NCBI GenBank assembly: GCA_029204225.1
Contig: CM055093.1
Span: 23,851,912 to 23,915,911, forward strand
DNA: 64,000 bases
Source: Diphasiastrum complanatum
Taxonomy: Eukaryota > Streptophyta > Lycopodiopsida > Lycopodiales > Lycopodiaceae
Direction: 5' to 3'
In this document: piece by piece, positions 47,401 to 56,872 of the stretch
How the letters are laid out: every line of letters starts with the position of its first letter
Numbering within the stretch: position 1 is the first letter of the stretch
Program-made: the position numbers and the translations under genes
The notes under the pieces: generated by a model
Seen by the model: only the letters and a program-made list of their open reading frames with translations
The model's database searches: none
Told to the model about the DNA's origin: nothing

Positions 47401-49130
47401 TAGGACTATCTCCTGGAATTGGTTGTGAATTTGATCCTATATCTGGGTATAGGATAGCCAATTAGTCTTTTTTGACTTTTTGGGCAAAACAGATCTGGAT
47501 ACAGAGGATTCAGGAAAAGCTAGTGGTATGGGACATCAGTGATTCTAAAGGGGATTTCTTGGGTAGAATGATCTGTAGACCGATGGTTAGTGATTGCTGT
47601 AATGGTAATACTAACAGAGTCCATTGGTTTTTGTTAAGGGTATTTTGGGAGTTATGAGATATAGATCGATCCCTAAATGGTATCTCATTAATTACAAATA
47701 TGGAAGCCCTTAAATCTATTTCTCTATTATGTTAGACCTCTACTCTTTAGAACTTTCTTAATACATGACAATTGGATTGAGATTCATATAATTCCTTCCA
47801 GTGTAGAACTCTGTTTTGAAGGACTGTTATAATTATATAAAATTGTACTTCCATATAAGATTTTTGAATATGGCTCGGAACTTAGGTTTCCTGAATCCTA
47901 ATATTAGTCTCTATTTGATAGTTGATTATTGAGAGGTAATATTTCTATCATTCGGGAGAAGATATTCTGTGATTCTGAGGAAAAAGTCCTGTTTGTAATA
48001 GTATTGGATACTCATTACTGACTTTTTCGAATCTTTGATATCTTATACGTTGTCTCCTGAGAACTTTTCAATTGAAATTATGGAATTTCTTTTTAAAAGG
48101 GGGGGGGCAGAAAAGATAGGAATAAGTCTTTCGAGAAATCAGCCAGTTGCATTGATTTTGGGGAAAAAACTTGTATGTGTGCAAAGGTAAAACTATCCAG
48201 TTTGTAATAGAGGAACTCTCTAAGTGATTATTTTGAGTAATCTGAAACTAGAGGAGTTTTGGGGTTATTGAGCTGTGAGATATTCATTAATATGGGAAGT
48301 AGTGGTAAAGATGAAATTAAGATTCATTGATTTTTACCAAGTACCACTTTGATATGGATTGGATCAGTGGAATAAAGCTTTAATCTTAACTCTATGTCCA
48401 AAGATGTCTGTATAAGTTAGCCTAATCTTGGTTTGTACGCTAAGATCTGTTGTAGGCTGATTGGTAGAAGAAATTTTGTTAATAAGAGTTAGATGGTTGG
48501 AAAACTTGTGATGTGGAGTTATTCACTTCAAAGATTTCCCAGATATGTTATTTACTCATGAGAAATAAAGTTCTTTTGTAGCTGAGTTGCAAGATTCTCA
48601 GTGAGTTATGTGAGTAACACCTGCAGATTGTGGATATCTGTCAGTTTATAGCCTATGTTTATGTATAGGAACATAGTTGGATAAGTTGCTTATGTACATC
48701 TTAATCTTGTGGATCTACTATGTGTTTCCTATGTACTGAGTTTATATCGTATACTAAAACTAGTCAGAGTGCATAGACATATGAACAAGTAATGTGTGGA
48801 ACAGTTACTTGCAAGTTAATGTCTCTTTCTATTGAAAGGATAATTCATTAACTTATTTATGGTTTAGAAGAAGATCTAAATGTGGTGTTATACATGTATA
48901 ATGGAGATCTGCACCTAGACATTTAAGACTTCTGAATCATTTACAATTGACTTGAGTAATTGGATTACTCCTGATTAGAAGTTAATTGGATAAATAAGCA
49001 GTGTGAAGAGAATTCACTGGGACCTGTTTATTTTGATCTATATTGCTTATAAGTCACATGATTAGTGAGTCATTTGGATTCATTTATGAGAATTGTGCAT
49101 AGAATATAGAAAATTCTTGATATAGAATAT
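44450..49130 (+). mobile_element. LTR retrotransposon: LTR end, primer site and long non-coding leader
   Basis: An LTR 3' portion ends CCTTACA at 44650. TGGTATCAGAGC at 44652-44663 is an initiator-tRNA-Met primer-binding site in plus orientation. The following 4.4 kb is AT-rich with no substantial open frame on either strand. Its last about 145 bases (48985-49130) match 9513-9660, where the same leader continues towards a Gypsy-like gag. This copy ends abruptly at 49130 against hAT sequence, so gag-pol is absent. The LTR start is missing, cut at the copy IV terminus. Confidence 0.6.
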
Positions 49131-49140
49131 TGTTCACACG

Positions 49141-49557
49141 AACAGGCGGAACTGCCTCACGCAGGAGCGGTGCAATGACTTGGTGTACTGCAACACCTAC
49201 ACCAGGGTGGTTCGACGCATCGCAGGCAACATGAGTGCAGGAGGCGCACGCACCCTACTGCTGCGTATATTTCATGCTCTATCGTTTTGCTTTCCTGCTA
49301 TAGCAGGCAATCAATTTAATGCCCTTAGGTTGCTTCAGCTATTCTCACGAATGATTGACTTGTGTAAGTCAATCTGGATGACTCCTTGGTTGCCGCGGCT
49401 GATCCAGAGCCAGAGCCAGAGGTTGATGCAGACGAGGCGGCTCGGCGTGCTCTGCGAAGTGATCCAGAGGATGATCCCGATGCCGATGAGCCTATCCCCC
49501 TCCCTATTTACATGCCATTGCCCTCCTCTTCTGATGACCACACATATGATTCAGACT
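49141..49557 (+). pseudogene. hAT transposase C-terminal relic (dimerisation end and acidic tail)
   Basis: NRRNCLTQERCNDLVYCNTY, then TRVVRRIAG, fits the last helix of the hAT dimerisation domain (compare RNRLSVSQLERLVFCSTNARL in copy III). After a probable intron, a frame at about 49378-49557 encodes an acidic tail (DPEPEPEVDADEAARRAL, PEDDPDADEP, ending TYDSD and stop). It is cut on the left by the LTR leader, so catalytic parts are absent. Probably family 3, but the overlap needed to prove this is not in the window. Confidence 0.6.
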
Positions 49558-49681
49558 AGACAGTCGACATAGCAGGGGATAGTTAACGTGCCCACCCACT
49601 ACTCCCGCCATAGAGACCCTTGATGATGATGGTTGGGCAGAGGCTGCGAGGGAGGCAGAAGCTACTGGTCAGAGACACACC

Positions 49682-49993
49682 TTGACCTTTGATGGCCAGC
49701 ATGTTCGACAGCTCAAGGCATCACAGATAGGCAGTTCCCAGGGTGCCCCTCGTGGCAGAGGGAGACACCCAGGCAGGAGTGTACCAGAGAGGGTTCCTTC
49801 CAACAGACCCAGAGGCAGACCTCCAAAGAGGGCATGGACCGATGACTTTTCTAGTCGTCTCTTGGTGAGCGTTGGCCCAAACTTGGAGTCTCAGATGCCT
49901 CCAGGCATAGACTCTGAGCCAGAGTTTGTATTTGACACCCCTGCAGATGCATCTGGCACGCAAAGGGATGATTTGTTTAGTTTGGACAGTTAG
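49682..49993 (+). pseudogene. AT-hook-containing frame next to the hAT relic, interrupted by Copia
   Basis: 103 codons: MTFDGQHVRQLKASQIGSSQ, PRGRGRHPGRSVPERVPSN, RPRGRPPKRAWTDDF and an acidic end DDLFSLD. The RGRPPK core is an AT hook, as in the tail of the copy III transposase, so it is probably a further C-terminal exon of the same hAT relic. Its stop codon is supplied by the LTR at 49989, so the original end is unknown. Confidence 0.5.
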
Positions 49994-50274
49994 AATTAAA
50001 GTAGAATCACTGTGCTACTGTACTGTGGGTCCTATCAGCCGATAAGAATCAGTTGGCCTCGCCACGAGGCAAGTCGACGGGACACGCATCCCGCCAATGG
50101 CAACCTGGGTCATGCATGGGTTGCCTGAGTGAACAACTATATGTACAGCGTAATTTCATTTTGAGAAATACAGTTGCTATGTGAGCTTGTTGTGGAGAGT
50201 ATTTTCTGTCTGTGTTACTGTGTAGCATGATCTGTGTTCCTGTTTGAAGCAAATTCTAAGTTGGTATCAGAGCC

Positions 50275-51536
50275 ATACAGGGAGTGTACACAGTACAGCA
50301 TCGCCGTTGAAGAGAGCTTCGGGAGAACAGTCTTCTGAGAGTTCGGGGTTTATGGCGGGTTGAAGATAGAAAGAGAAGAACTGGTGCAAAGAGTTTAGCA
50401 CACAGAAGCTTGGTGAGTTTGAGACTATGTGAGGATTCAGAGACAAGAGTTGTCGGTTGAATCAAAACCTCAGCAAACGGAATTTTAAAATTCCGAAAGA
50501 AGGCTACTTGGTGTTTGCAGTCAGTGTGCATTCAATCGGACATCATTTGACAAACGGATTGAAGCAACACACTTCTAGCAGTAGGGCGACCTCAGAGGAA
50601 GAGGATTGGCCTGTTAGAGAACTGTGAACAGAAAGCCAAGATCAGTTTTCTGAGAAAAACCGTGGCCTAGGGTTTGAAAGCTCAAAAACGTGGATTTCTC
50701 TCTATACTCAACATTTTCTGTTGCTGTAAAAGTTGGAAAGAGGGCGCCCTGCTCAGTTTAATCAGATCTGAAGTTGTCGTGGACAGCCGCACTGAATCAG
50801 AGGAACCATAAGCAATTTTTGAGGGCAGCCATACCCAAGCTTGGAGGAAAAAGTTCGTGGAGAAGGGCGGATAGTTCGCGCGCAACCAGTGTGAGGAAAA
50901 CCATCGCGTCTCTAGGGCGCTAGCGGCTGGTGGAGGAGGATCAAACGCACAGATTAAATCCAGACCGCTAGATAAAGGCTGAGGAGAATGGATGGTGGAG
51001 ATTAAACCCTCAGCAAGCAACTGAGACCGTGAGATGCAAAGAGATCGTTGGATCTCCTTCCTTCCATGAGAAACTTCATTAGAAGGGGCTGAAGGCCTTT
51101 TAGCCATTCAATTTTATTAAAAATCTTCATATTGAAAGTTGAGTTGGGTCCAATTTCACTGAAGGTTGAAGTCTCTTCAAACTGAAGAACTAGTTCAAAA
51201 AGTGAAAAAGCCCTTAAATTCACCTCCTTTATCCGTTTTGACCCAAACGAAGGGCTACAGACTCCAAACGAAGGGCACCTGGACTGTACCTACAAGTACG
51301 GTACAGCAAAACAAAGTGATTGCAACGGAGAAAATGTTCGGAGTGCGCCAAAAGTGATTTCACCATTCCATTGGGCACGTAGTTGGGAGTTGACGACTGA
51401 GTGCATTTCGGAAGGCGACGCCGATTTGGCTTTCAATTTGGTGGAGAAGCCCGAGTGGCCTGGTAAGAGAAAAAGTGCAGGTCATTATTTTCGACTTCTA
51501 ACATCACAGTTGGCCTCAACATACTACTTCTAGCCT
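50275..51536 (+). other. Copia 5' leader
   Basis: Non-coding stretch of 1.26 kb between primer site and gag start. Short antisense frames only. Nothing further recognised. Confidence 0.6.
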
Positions 51537-52673
51537 ATGGCAAAAGTTTCAAGCAGTTTTGTGATGACAAACATGGGAGAGTCCATCTTAAGTGAAAGTA
51601 GCAAATTGGACGGAATTTCCAACTATGTTGTGTGGAAATTCAAAATGAAAAACATACTGATGGAGAAAGACGATATCAAAGTGTTCGACAAAAAGATGAA
51701 GAAAGCTTTGACCTTCATTAACTTGTCAGTGAAGGATCACATCATTACTCACATTTGTGATGTTGTTACACCCAGACAGGCATGGGATGTGCTAAAGGAG
51801 CAGTTTGAGACGTCAAATCCGTCAAGAATCATGTTTCTGAAGTCAAAACTGAATAGTGCCCGCGTGGAGCAAGGAGAGCACATTCAGACTTATATGACCA
51901 GAATTAAGACAATGAGGGATGAACTGCATTCTATTGGTGAGCGCATACGTGATGTGGAGCTGGTGCACAATGCATTGTGCGGCATTGTAGAACCCTATCA
52001 GATGTTTGTGAGCGGAATAGCATCAAGAGAAAGATTGCTAACCTTTGACAAGCTCATAGGAATCTTGATGCAGGAAGAGCAACGGCGAGAAATGGTGAAA
52101 GCAAGACGTCAAAATACTGACAATCAGGCACTTGAAACATGCCAAAAACAAGGCAAGGGCAAGGGCAAGAAGAAGTCTAAACAGCAATTTGCCAAGACTC
52201 AGGAGGATGAGGGATCTTCCAGGAAGACCAAGAAGAAAGGCAAGTGCTTCCATTGTGATAAAAAGGGCCATTGGAAGAGTGAATGTCGCAAATTCCTGGC
52301 GGAACAAGACAAGGGGAAACCAAAGCAAGCAGGTAACCTTGTCGATGAGGGTGAGATTGAAGACTCTAGCATCTTCATATCTTCATTGTCATCTAATCAA
52401 GATGATCAAGCGTGGTATATTGACTCGGGAGCCACAAGACACATGAAAGGTAACGAGAATTGGTTCAGTAGCTTGAAAGTGTTGGATGATGGAACGTCTG
52501 ATGTGTGCAAGATCAAGGGGATAGGCACCGTTTCAATCCAACTACCTGATGGCAAAAGCAGGATGATCAGAGAGGTACTTTACGTACCAGGTTTGAAGAA
52601 AAATCTACTTTCCGTTGTAGTCATTACTGATCAAAAGTTGAAAGTAGAATTTTCCCAAGACGTTGCTTTGTGA
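51537..52673 (+). CDS. Copia Gag-protease polyprotein (open, 378 aa)
   Basis: Residues 20-190 form the Copia Gag (LDGISNYVVWKFKMKNILME, AWDVLKEQFETSNPSRIMFL, and LHSIGERIRDVELVHNALCG). A basic linker (KGKGKKKSK) leads to the zinc knuckle CFHCDKKGHWKSEC near residue 238. The aspartic protease entry WYIDSGATRHMKG is near residue 298 with the catalytic DSGA intact. The frame ends shortly after VLYVPGLKKNLLSV, where the pre-integrase region begins, because of a stop at 52671. Gag packages element RNA and the protease matures it. The open frame could still be translated, but the element cannot integrate on its own. Confidence 0.85.
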   Translation: MAKVSSSFVMTNMGESILSESSKLDGISNYVVWKFKMKNILMEKDDIKVFDKKMKKALTFINLSVKDHIITHICDVVTPRQAWDVLKEQFETSNPSRIMFLKSKLNSARVEQGEHIQTYMTRIKTMRDELHSIGERIRDVELVHNALCGIVEPYQMFVSGIASRERLLTFDKLIGILMQEEQRREMVKARRQNTDNQALETCQKQGKGKGKKKSKQQFAKTQEDEGSSRKTKKKGKCFHCDKKGHWKSECRKFLAEQDKGKPKQAGNLVDEGEIEDSSIFISSLSSNQDDQAWYIDSGATRHMKGNENWFSSLKVLDDGTSDVCKIKGIGTVSIQLPDGKSRMIREVLYVPGLKKNLLSVVVITDQKLKVEFSQDVAL

Positions 52674-52743
52674 AGGATGAACCAAAAGTTCAAAATTACT
52701 GCGGATGGAGTAAGGGAGCCCAATACTAAATTGTACAGGTTGA

Positions 52744-53832
52744 ATGCTACAATCAAGGGGCAACACAGGTGCATGTTATAGCAGGATTGATGCCTACTTT
52801 CGTTCAAAGGAGATGGTGAGAACACATTCTGATCCAAATCTGTATGTCTTATGCTTTGATGGTATGGTGGCTTTGATTGCTCTTTATGTTGATGACTTGA
52901 TTATTACGGAAAATAATCAAGAGATGATAGACATGATCAAGAAAGACCTCATGGAACAATTCAAGATGACAGATCTCAGCCTAATGCATTATTGCCTTGG
53001 AGTAGAGGTGTGGCAAAAAGGACACGAAGTGGGTTTAACTCAGGTGAAGTATGTCAAAGAGTGGCTGCACAGGTTTAGGTTGCAGAATTGCAAACCAGTG
53101 AATACTCCTATTGAACCAAGTAAAAAGCTTTCTAAGCTTGATGAGTCACAATCATTTGATGCTACGTTGTATAGGCAGTTAGTAGAGAGCTTGATTTACC
53201 TTACCACGACTAGACCAAATATATGCTATGTTGTTGGTATTGTAAGTCAGTTTATGGCAGTACCTACGGAAACGCATTGGAAGGTAGCTAAGCGCATTTT
53301 GCGTTATGTAAAAGGCACTTCAGATTATGGCTTGATTTACAGGAAGCATGAGGGTTTACCTAAGTTGTGTGGCTATGTGGATGCGGATTGGGAGGTGACT
53401 ATGATGATCGTAGATCCACCACAGGGTATGTATTCCAGTTTTGTGGCAGTTGCTTTTCCTGGTCTAGTAAGAAGCAAAGTACAATTGCTCTATCCACCAC
53501 AAAAGCTGAGTATAAGGCAATGTGTAGTGCAGCACAGGAAGCTATATGGTTGAGACAAATCTTGGAAGTTGGCATGAAGCAGAAATCCCACAACTTTACA
53601 TAGCGACAGTCAAAGTGACATTCAGCTAGCAAAGAATCCAGTGTTCCATGCGAGAACCAAACACATTGAGATCCAGTATCACTTTATACGTGAGAGGCTG
53701 CTAAGTCGTGAAATTCATGTTGTTCATTGTAGTACGGAGGAAGAACAACTGGCTGATATTTTCACTAAGCCACTTGTTGGAAAAAAGTTTGATAAGTTTA
53801 AATCAAAGCTTTCTGTACTTAAAGTTTGTTGA
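52744..53832 (+). pseudogene. Copia reverse transcriptase (C-terminal half) and RNase H
   Basis: The frame 52744-53553 enters RT at SRIDAYFRSKEMVRTHSDP and holds LYVDDLIITENN (the YVDD catalytic box). It continues through YCLGVEVWQKGHEVGLTQVK and LVESLIYLTTTRPNICYVVG into RNase H ([10 protein letters not shown]). A frameshift at about 53395 moves RNase H to 53367-53603 ([39 protein letters not shown]). Another shift leads to 53641-53832 (RTKHIEIQYHFIRERL, EEEQLADIFTKPLVGKKF). The N-terminal half of RT and all of integrase were lost by a deletion near 52770. Inactive. Confidence 0.85.
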
Positions 53833-54164
53833 CTTTAAAGCTATGTATATGACTGTATAAAAAATAGACTCTACTTTAAGGAAGAGAGTTAGAATTAAAG
53901 TAGAATCATTGTGCTACTATATTGTGGGTCCTATCAGTCGATAAGGATCAGTTGGCCTCGCCACAAGGCAAGTCGATGGGGCACGCGTCCCGCCAACGTC
54001 AACCTGGGTCATGCATGGGTTGCCTAAGTGAACAACTATATGTACAGTGTAATTTCATTTTGAGAAATACAGTTGCTATGTGAGCTTGTTGTGGAGAGTG
54101 TTTTGTCTATGTTACTGTGTAGCATGATCTGTGTTCCTATTCGAAGCAAATTCTAAGTTGGACA

Positions 54165-54263
54165 TGTACATATTGATACACATACAGCATCATAGTACAT
54201 TGGCAGTAGATGATATGTATATATTTTTTACAGTTTATTGGTTGGCTAATTTATCATGGTTGG
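54165..54263. other. hAT family 3 intron-like sequence
   Basis: The minus-strand sequence around 54245-54290 (GCACAGAGCAAACCATTTGTAAC) is repeated at 63115-63140, just before a plus-strand piece of the same family. This ties the two fragments together. Confidence 0.5.
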
Positions 54264-55002
54264 TTACAAATGGTTTGCTCTGTGCAATTTGAATGGCCCG
54301 CAGAGTGCAACTTTCGAGATAGCCTCTCGAAAGATGCGGGATGATGCCATGATAAAGGGGAGGTTCAGGTCATAGAACATCTGTGCTATGGTCCTGGTGG
54401 CCTCTCTGTGCTGCCCCTCTCTGAAAGATCCCGGCATGGACATCTGTCTGGTGCCTCGGGATGTGGATGGCTGGGAGGATGTGGATGGACGATGCGGATC
54501 TGGAGGTGGTGGCATAGGTGCAGGTGCGGAAGCGGAGGATGTGGACGGGCCGTGCATATCCGACGGTGATGGCAGAGGCATAGGTGCAGCAGTGGAGGCT
54601 GTGGATCCATGGGGAGTACTGGCGGAGGGGGTACGGGTGGCTGTGGCGGAGGCGGAGGCGGTGGCGGCTGCAGATGCGACGGTGGGGGCGGTGGCACTGG
54701 GTGTATCAGTGGCAGGGATGGTGGCAGTGGGTGCACCAGTGGAAATAGAGTCCGTGGCATCTATGGACGGCTCGTCGGGCTCAGCAGCTGGCTCAGAATA
54801 TGTGTCGATAATGCGAGCCCTCTCCGCAGCGGGGATGACCATACAAACACCGACCCCGTAGCGTCCCCGCGTGGGTCGGACTCGCAACCCCCCCCAGATG
54901 TGCTCGAACTCGAGGCATTCCCTGTGAACTGCTTTCGACAAAAAAGGGCAACGCCACTTTTTGTCGGGCATCACCTCCACCTCATCCCAAATGGGACGAG
55001 CA

Positions 55003-55007
<5 letters not shown>
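54264..55007 (-). pseudogene. hAT transposase family 3, N-terminal fragment
   Basis: An open frame of 247 codons starting MAARPIWDEVEVMPDKKWRC. Next is a BED-finger-like region (KKWRCPF ... EFEHIWGG ... GVGVCMVIPAAERARI), probably with the second Cys lost. Then come a low-complexity Ala/Ser/Thr/Pro linker and the DUF659 entry EATRTIAQMFYDLNLPFIMA, SRIFREAI, parallel to EATQAVASLVYELNLPFAIT in copy III. The order BED, linker, DUF659 is as in copies I-IV but the sequence is clearly different. It stops before the first catalytic Asp. The ATG follows directly on a GA repeat. Confidence 0.7.

Positions 55008-55082
<75 letters not shown>
55007..55082. repeat. (CT)n microsatellite abutting the family 3 start codon
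   Basis: About 38 CT units. On the minus strand this is a GA run ending exactly at the ATG of the hAT family 3 frame, so it would be its 5' UTR. Confidence 0.9.
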
Positions 55083-55084
<2 letters not shown>

Positions 55085-55159
55085 GCCCTCTTTTCTTTGC
55101 TCTCGGGCTTCTGCGGAACAGTCCGCGCCTTTTTTTTTTTTTTTTAAAGAAAAAGAAAT

Positions 55160-55300
55160 GCGTCCGGGGCCCGGACGAGTTCTTGGCCCCGGACGCGTCC
55201 AGCCAAAAAAAAAAAAAAAAAAGGGACGCATCCGACCCCGCGTCCGGGGGTCGGACGCGTCCGGGTCCGGGCGTCGGACGCGGGCATTTCGGCTCGGACC
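55160..55300. repeat. GGACGCGTCC palindrome array (left part)
   Basis: GTCCGGGGCCCGGAC, GGACGCGTCC (twice), GCGTCCGGGG and GTCGGACGCG occur in 140 bases. Lying just upstream of the family 3 transposase fragment, it is the likely terminus of that element. A matching scrap is found on the other side of copy III (61607-61648), so copy III was inserted into this array. Confidence 0.7.
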
Positions 55301-55336
55301 CTCATGTTTGATATATATATATATATATATATCATA

Positions 55337-55433
55337 GTACCTCGTGGTACCGCTGGTATGGTACCGCCGGTACCATATCAGTGGTACCGCCGGTACGGTA
55401 CCGCCCTGGGATCCGCGGTACCAGGGCGGTACC
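55337..55433. repeat. Left terminal palindrome array of copy III
   Basis: Six or so GGTACC-based units: AGTACC...GGTACC, GGTACCGCCGGTACC twice, GGATCCGCGGTACC and GGGCGGTACC. GGATCCGCGGTACC also occurs in the right end. Confidence 0.85.
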
Positions 55434-55583
55434 ATTTTTAATATTTTTTTTTATTTTTTAATATATTTTTAATAATTTTTTTTTGCATATTAACTACCAA
55501 AAAAGGACAAAAAAAAGTAAAAAAAGGGGGTTCTGGGTGTAAAAAAAGAGGGTACAGTACATGATGCAGGGGACTGTTGCAGT

Positions 55584-55755
55584 GGCACATGGGCACTGCG
55601 AGTGAGCAGACCGAGGGGCCAATGGGAGACCAACACAGGGGGGTAGCATCACATGGGGGCAAGTACAGAGGCACATGGGCATTGTGGGTGAGCAGACCAT
55701 GGGCCCAATGGGAGACCAACACAGGGGGGAGCATCACATGGGGGCGGGTACGGAG
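55584..55755. repeat. Tandem repeat, two 85-86 bp units, upstream of the accessory gene
   Basis: GGCACATGGGCA...GTGAGCAGACC...CCAATGGGAGACCAACACAG begins at 55584 and 55670, and a third unit starts at 55755 and breaks off. It lies between terminus and accessory promoter. Copy II has a shorter related stretch at 38230-38370. Confidence 0.75.
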
Positions 55756-55796
55756 GCACATGGAGGGATGATGGGGATCCACATGGCTGATCAGGC

Positions 55797-55818
55797 TGTG
55801 GGGATAAATAGGCACTCA
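55797..55818 (+). promoter_or_regulatory. TATA-like element of the accessory gene
   Basis: GTGGGGATAAATAGGCACTCAC, kept in copy II although that copy is decayed. Distance to the ATG is about 180 bases, a plausible 5' UTR plus core promoter spacing. Confidence 0.45.
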
Positions 55819-55983
55819 CAATGCCATTGTGGTCGGCATTTTCAGAGGCTGTGAGAGGGCTAGTGATAGACAGTGAGAGAGCAAGCGAGAGCCGGTGACA
55901 GGCTGTGAGAGGCTGTTTGAGAGCCAGGGTGCTGTGAGAGGGTGTTCAAGGATCAGGGTGCTGTGAGGAGAAGGTCGATCGAG

Positions 55984-56349
55984 ATGGCTGAGCGAATACC
56001 ACCGAAGCCCGAGGGCGAAGCCAGGAGAAAGCTTGAGGAAGATATCCGAAGGCACAACGAGAGGCATCGGAAGCAAGAGGCAGATATCCGAGAGATGCTG
56101 CGACAGACTCGACAGAGAAATCCGGAACCGGAGCCACCCGCCCCCGCTGTGGATCCTGTCCCCGCTGTCGAGCTGGATCTGGATGAGCAGATCGGAATGA
56201 ATTTCACACGACGGCAGCTCATCATGGTCAGGGAAAGGGCGGCCAGACGTCGGGCTAACCAGGAGGCAGCTCGGGCTAACCGGGAGGCAGAGCAAGAGCG
56301 ACAAAACAATGCACCAGACGAGGGCGAGGAGTCGGTGGAGGATCAGTGA
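55984..56349 (+). CDS. hAT family 1 accessory protein, 121 aa, charged, helical
   Basis: I recognise no family. Start chosen at MAERIPPKPEG because this ATG and its GTCGATCGAG context are shared with copy II; an in-frame ATG at 55942 would add 14 residues. Residues 10-45 are very rich in Arg, Glu and Lys (EARRKLEEDIRRHNERHRK) and look like a coiled coil. Residues 48-65 are Pro-rich (PEPEPPAPAVDPVPAVE). The part ELDLDEQIGMNFTRRQ is the best conserved among copies. A second helix follows (VRERAARRRANQEAARANRE) and the acidic end is DEGEESVEDQ. No signal peptide, membrane segment or zinc motif. It could bind DNA or the transposase as in two-gene transposons, but this is inference. Convergent with the transposase, 523 bases apart. 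Confidence 0.8.
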   Translation: MAERIPPKPEGEARRKLEEDIRRHNERHRKQEADIREMLRQTRQRNPEPEPPAPAVDPVPAVELDLDEQIGMNFTRRQLIMVRERAARRRANQEAARANREAEQERQNNAPDEGEESVEDQ

Positions 56350-56872
56350 GGGATGTTTAGAATAGATGAGGTCCACCCGTATGTGGCGGACTGTTGCTAT
56401 GTAGTTTTCGGCAGTTTATGGTGCAGCAAATAACTAGATGGCTGCTTAAAAAAATGACAGTATATGTGATGTTATCCTGATACAACGGTTGAATATATAC
56501 ATAGTTGTTTTTTGTGCAACGCGAGCCTGGTCATGTAAGATGCAATGTTTGTAATTTTTTTAAATGCAGATGTATTACATGTGTTTATTCAATGTCGTTT
56601 GGGGTGTAGGGGTGATTGCTGTGCTCATGATGTAGGTGCATCTATGTGAAGCTAGCATTCACTTCAAACGAAATTAAATGAAAATAGGATTCACACACGC
56701 ACATAGAATTCTTCAACATAAAATAAAGCATCACATGTACAGAGCGACATACGCACAATGTGCAGCAAATAATGTAGGCCAAACACTGTATATAATGTGA
56801 AAAATCATCTGAGTACAATGGTAGACCGACTGCTAGAGACAAACTACTGAAACTAAAACAATAGAGCCACAA
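56350..56872. other. Copy III intergenic region, 3' UTRs of convergent genes
   Basis: No frame of note. It is conserved with 24090-24614 and with the start of copy IV at 38430-38890, including GTTTTTTGTGCAACG and ATTTTCGGCAGTTTA. Confidence 0.65.

Larger units (their letters stand above)
49989..54159 (+). mobile_element. Ty1/Copia element with both LTRs, integrase deleted
   Basis: LTRs 49989-50261 and 53888-54159 are about 270 bases each. They share the inverted ends TTAGAATT/AATTCTAA and differ at roughly 15-20 positions, so the insertion is not recent. The primer site TGGTATCAGAGCC follows at 50262-50274, and a purine tract AAGGAAGAGAG precedes the 3' LTR. GGACA flanks both sides (49984-49988 and 54160-54164) as the target duplication. 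Between them lie gag-protease (51537-52673) and RT-RNase H (52790-53832), with integrase and the first half of RT missing. It is inserted in hAT-related sequence. Confidence 0.9.

Noticed and set aside
54609-55337. Plus-strand 242-codon Gly-rich/Ser-Leu-rich frame
   Set aside because: Antisense of the family 3 transposase linker plus the CT microsatellite; composition explains the open frame.
55584-55755. CRISPR-like or regulatory RNA repeat
   Set aside because: Only two full units of 85-86 bases with no spacers; an ordinary tandem duplication in a transposon end.
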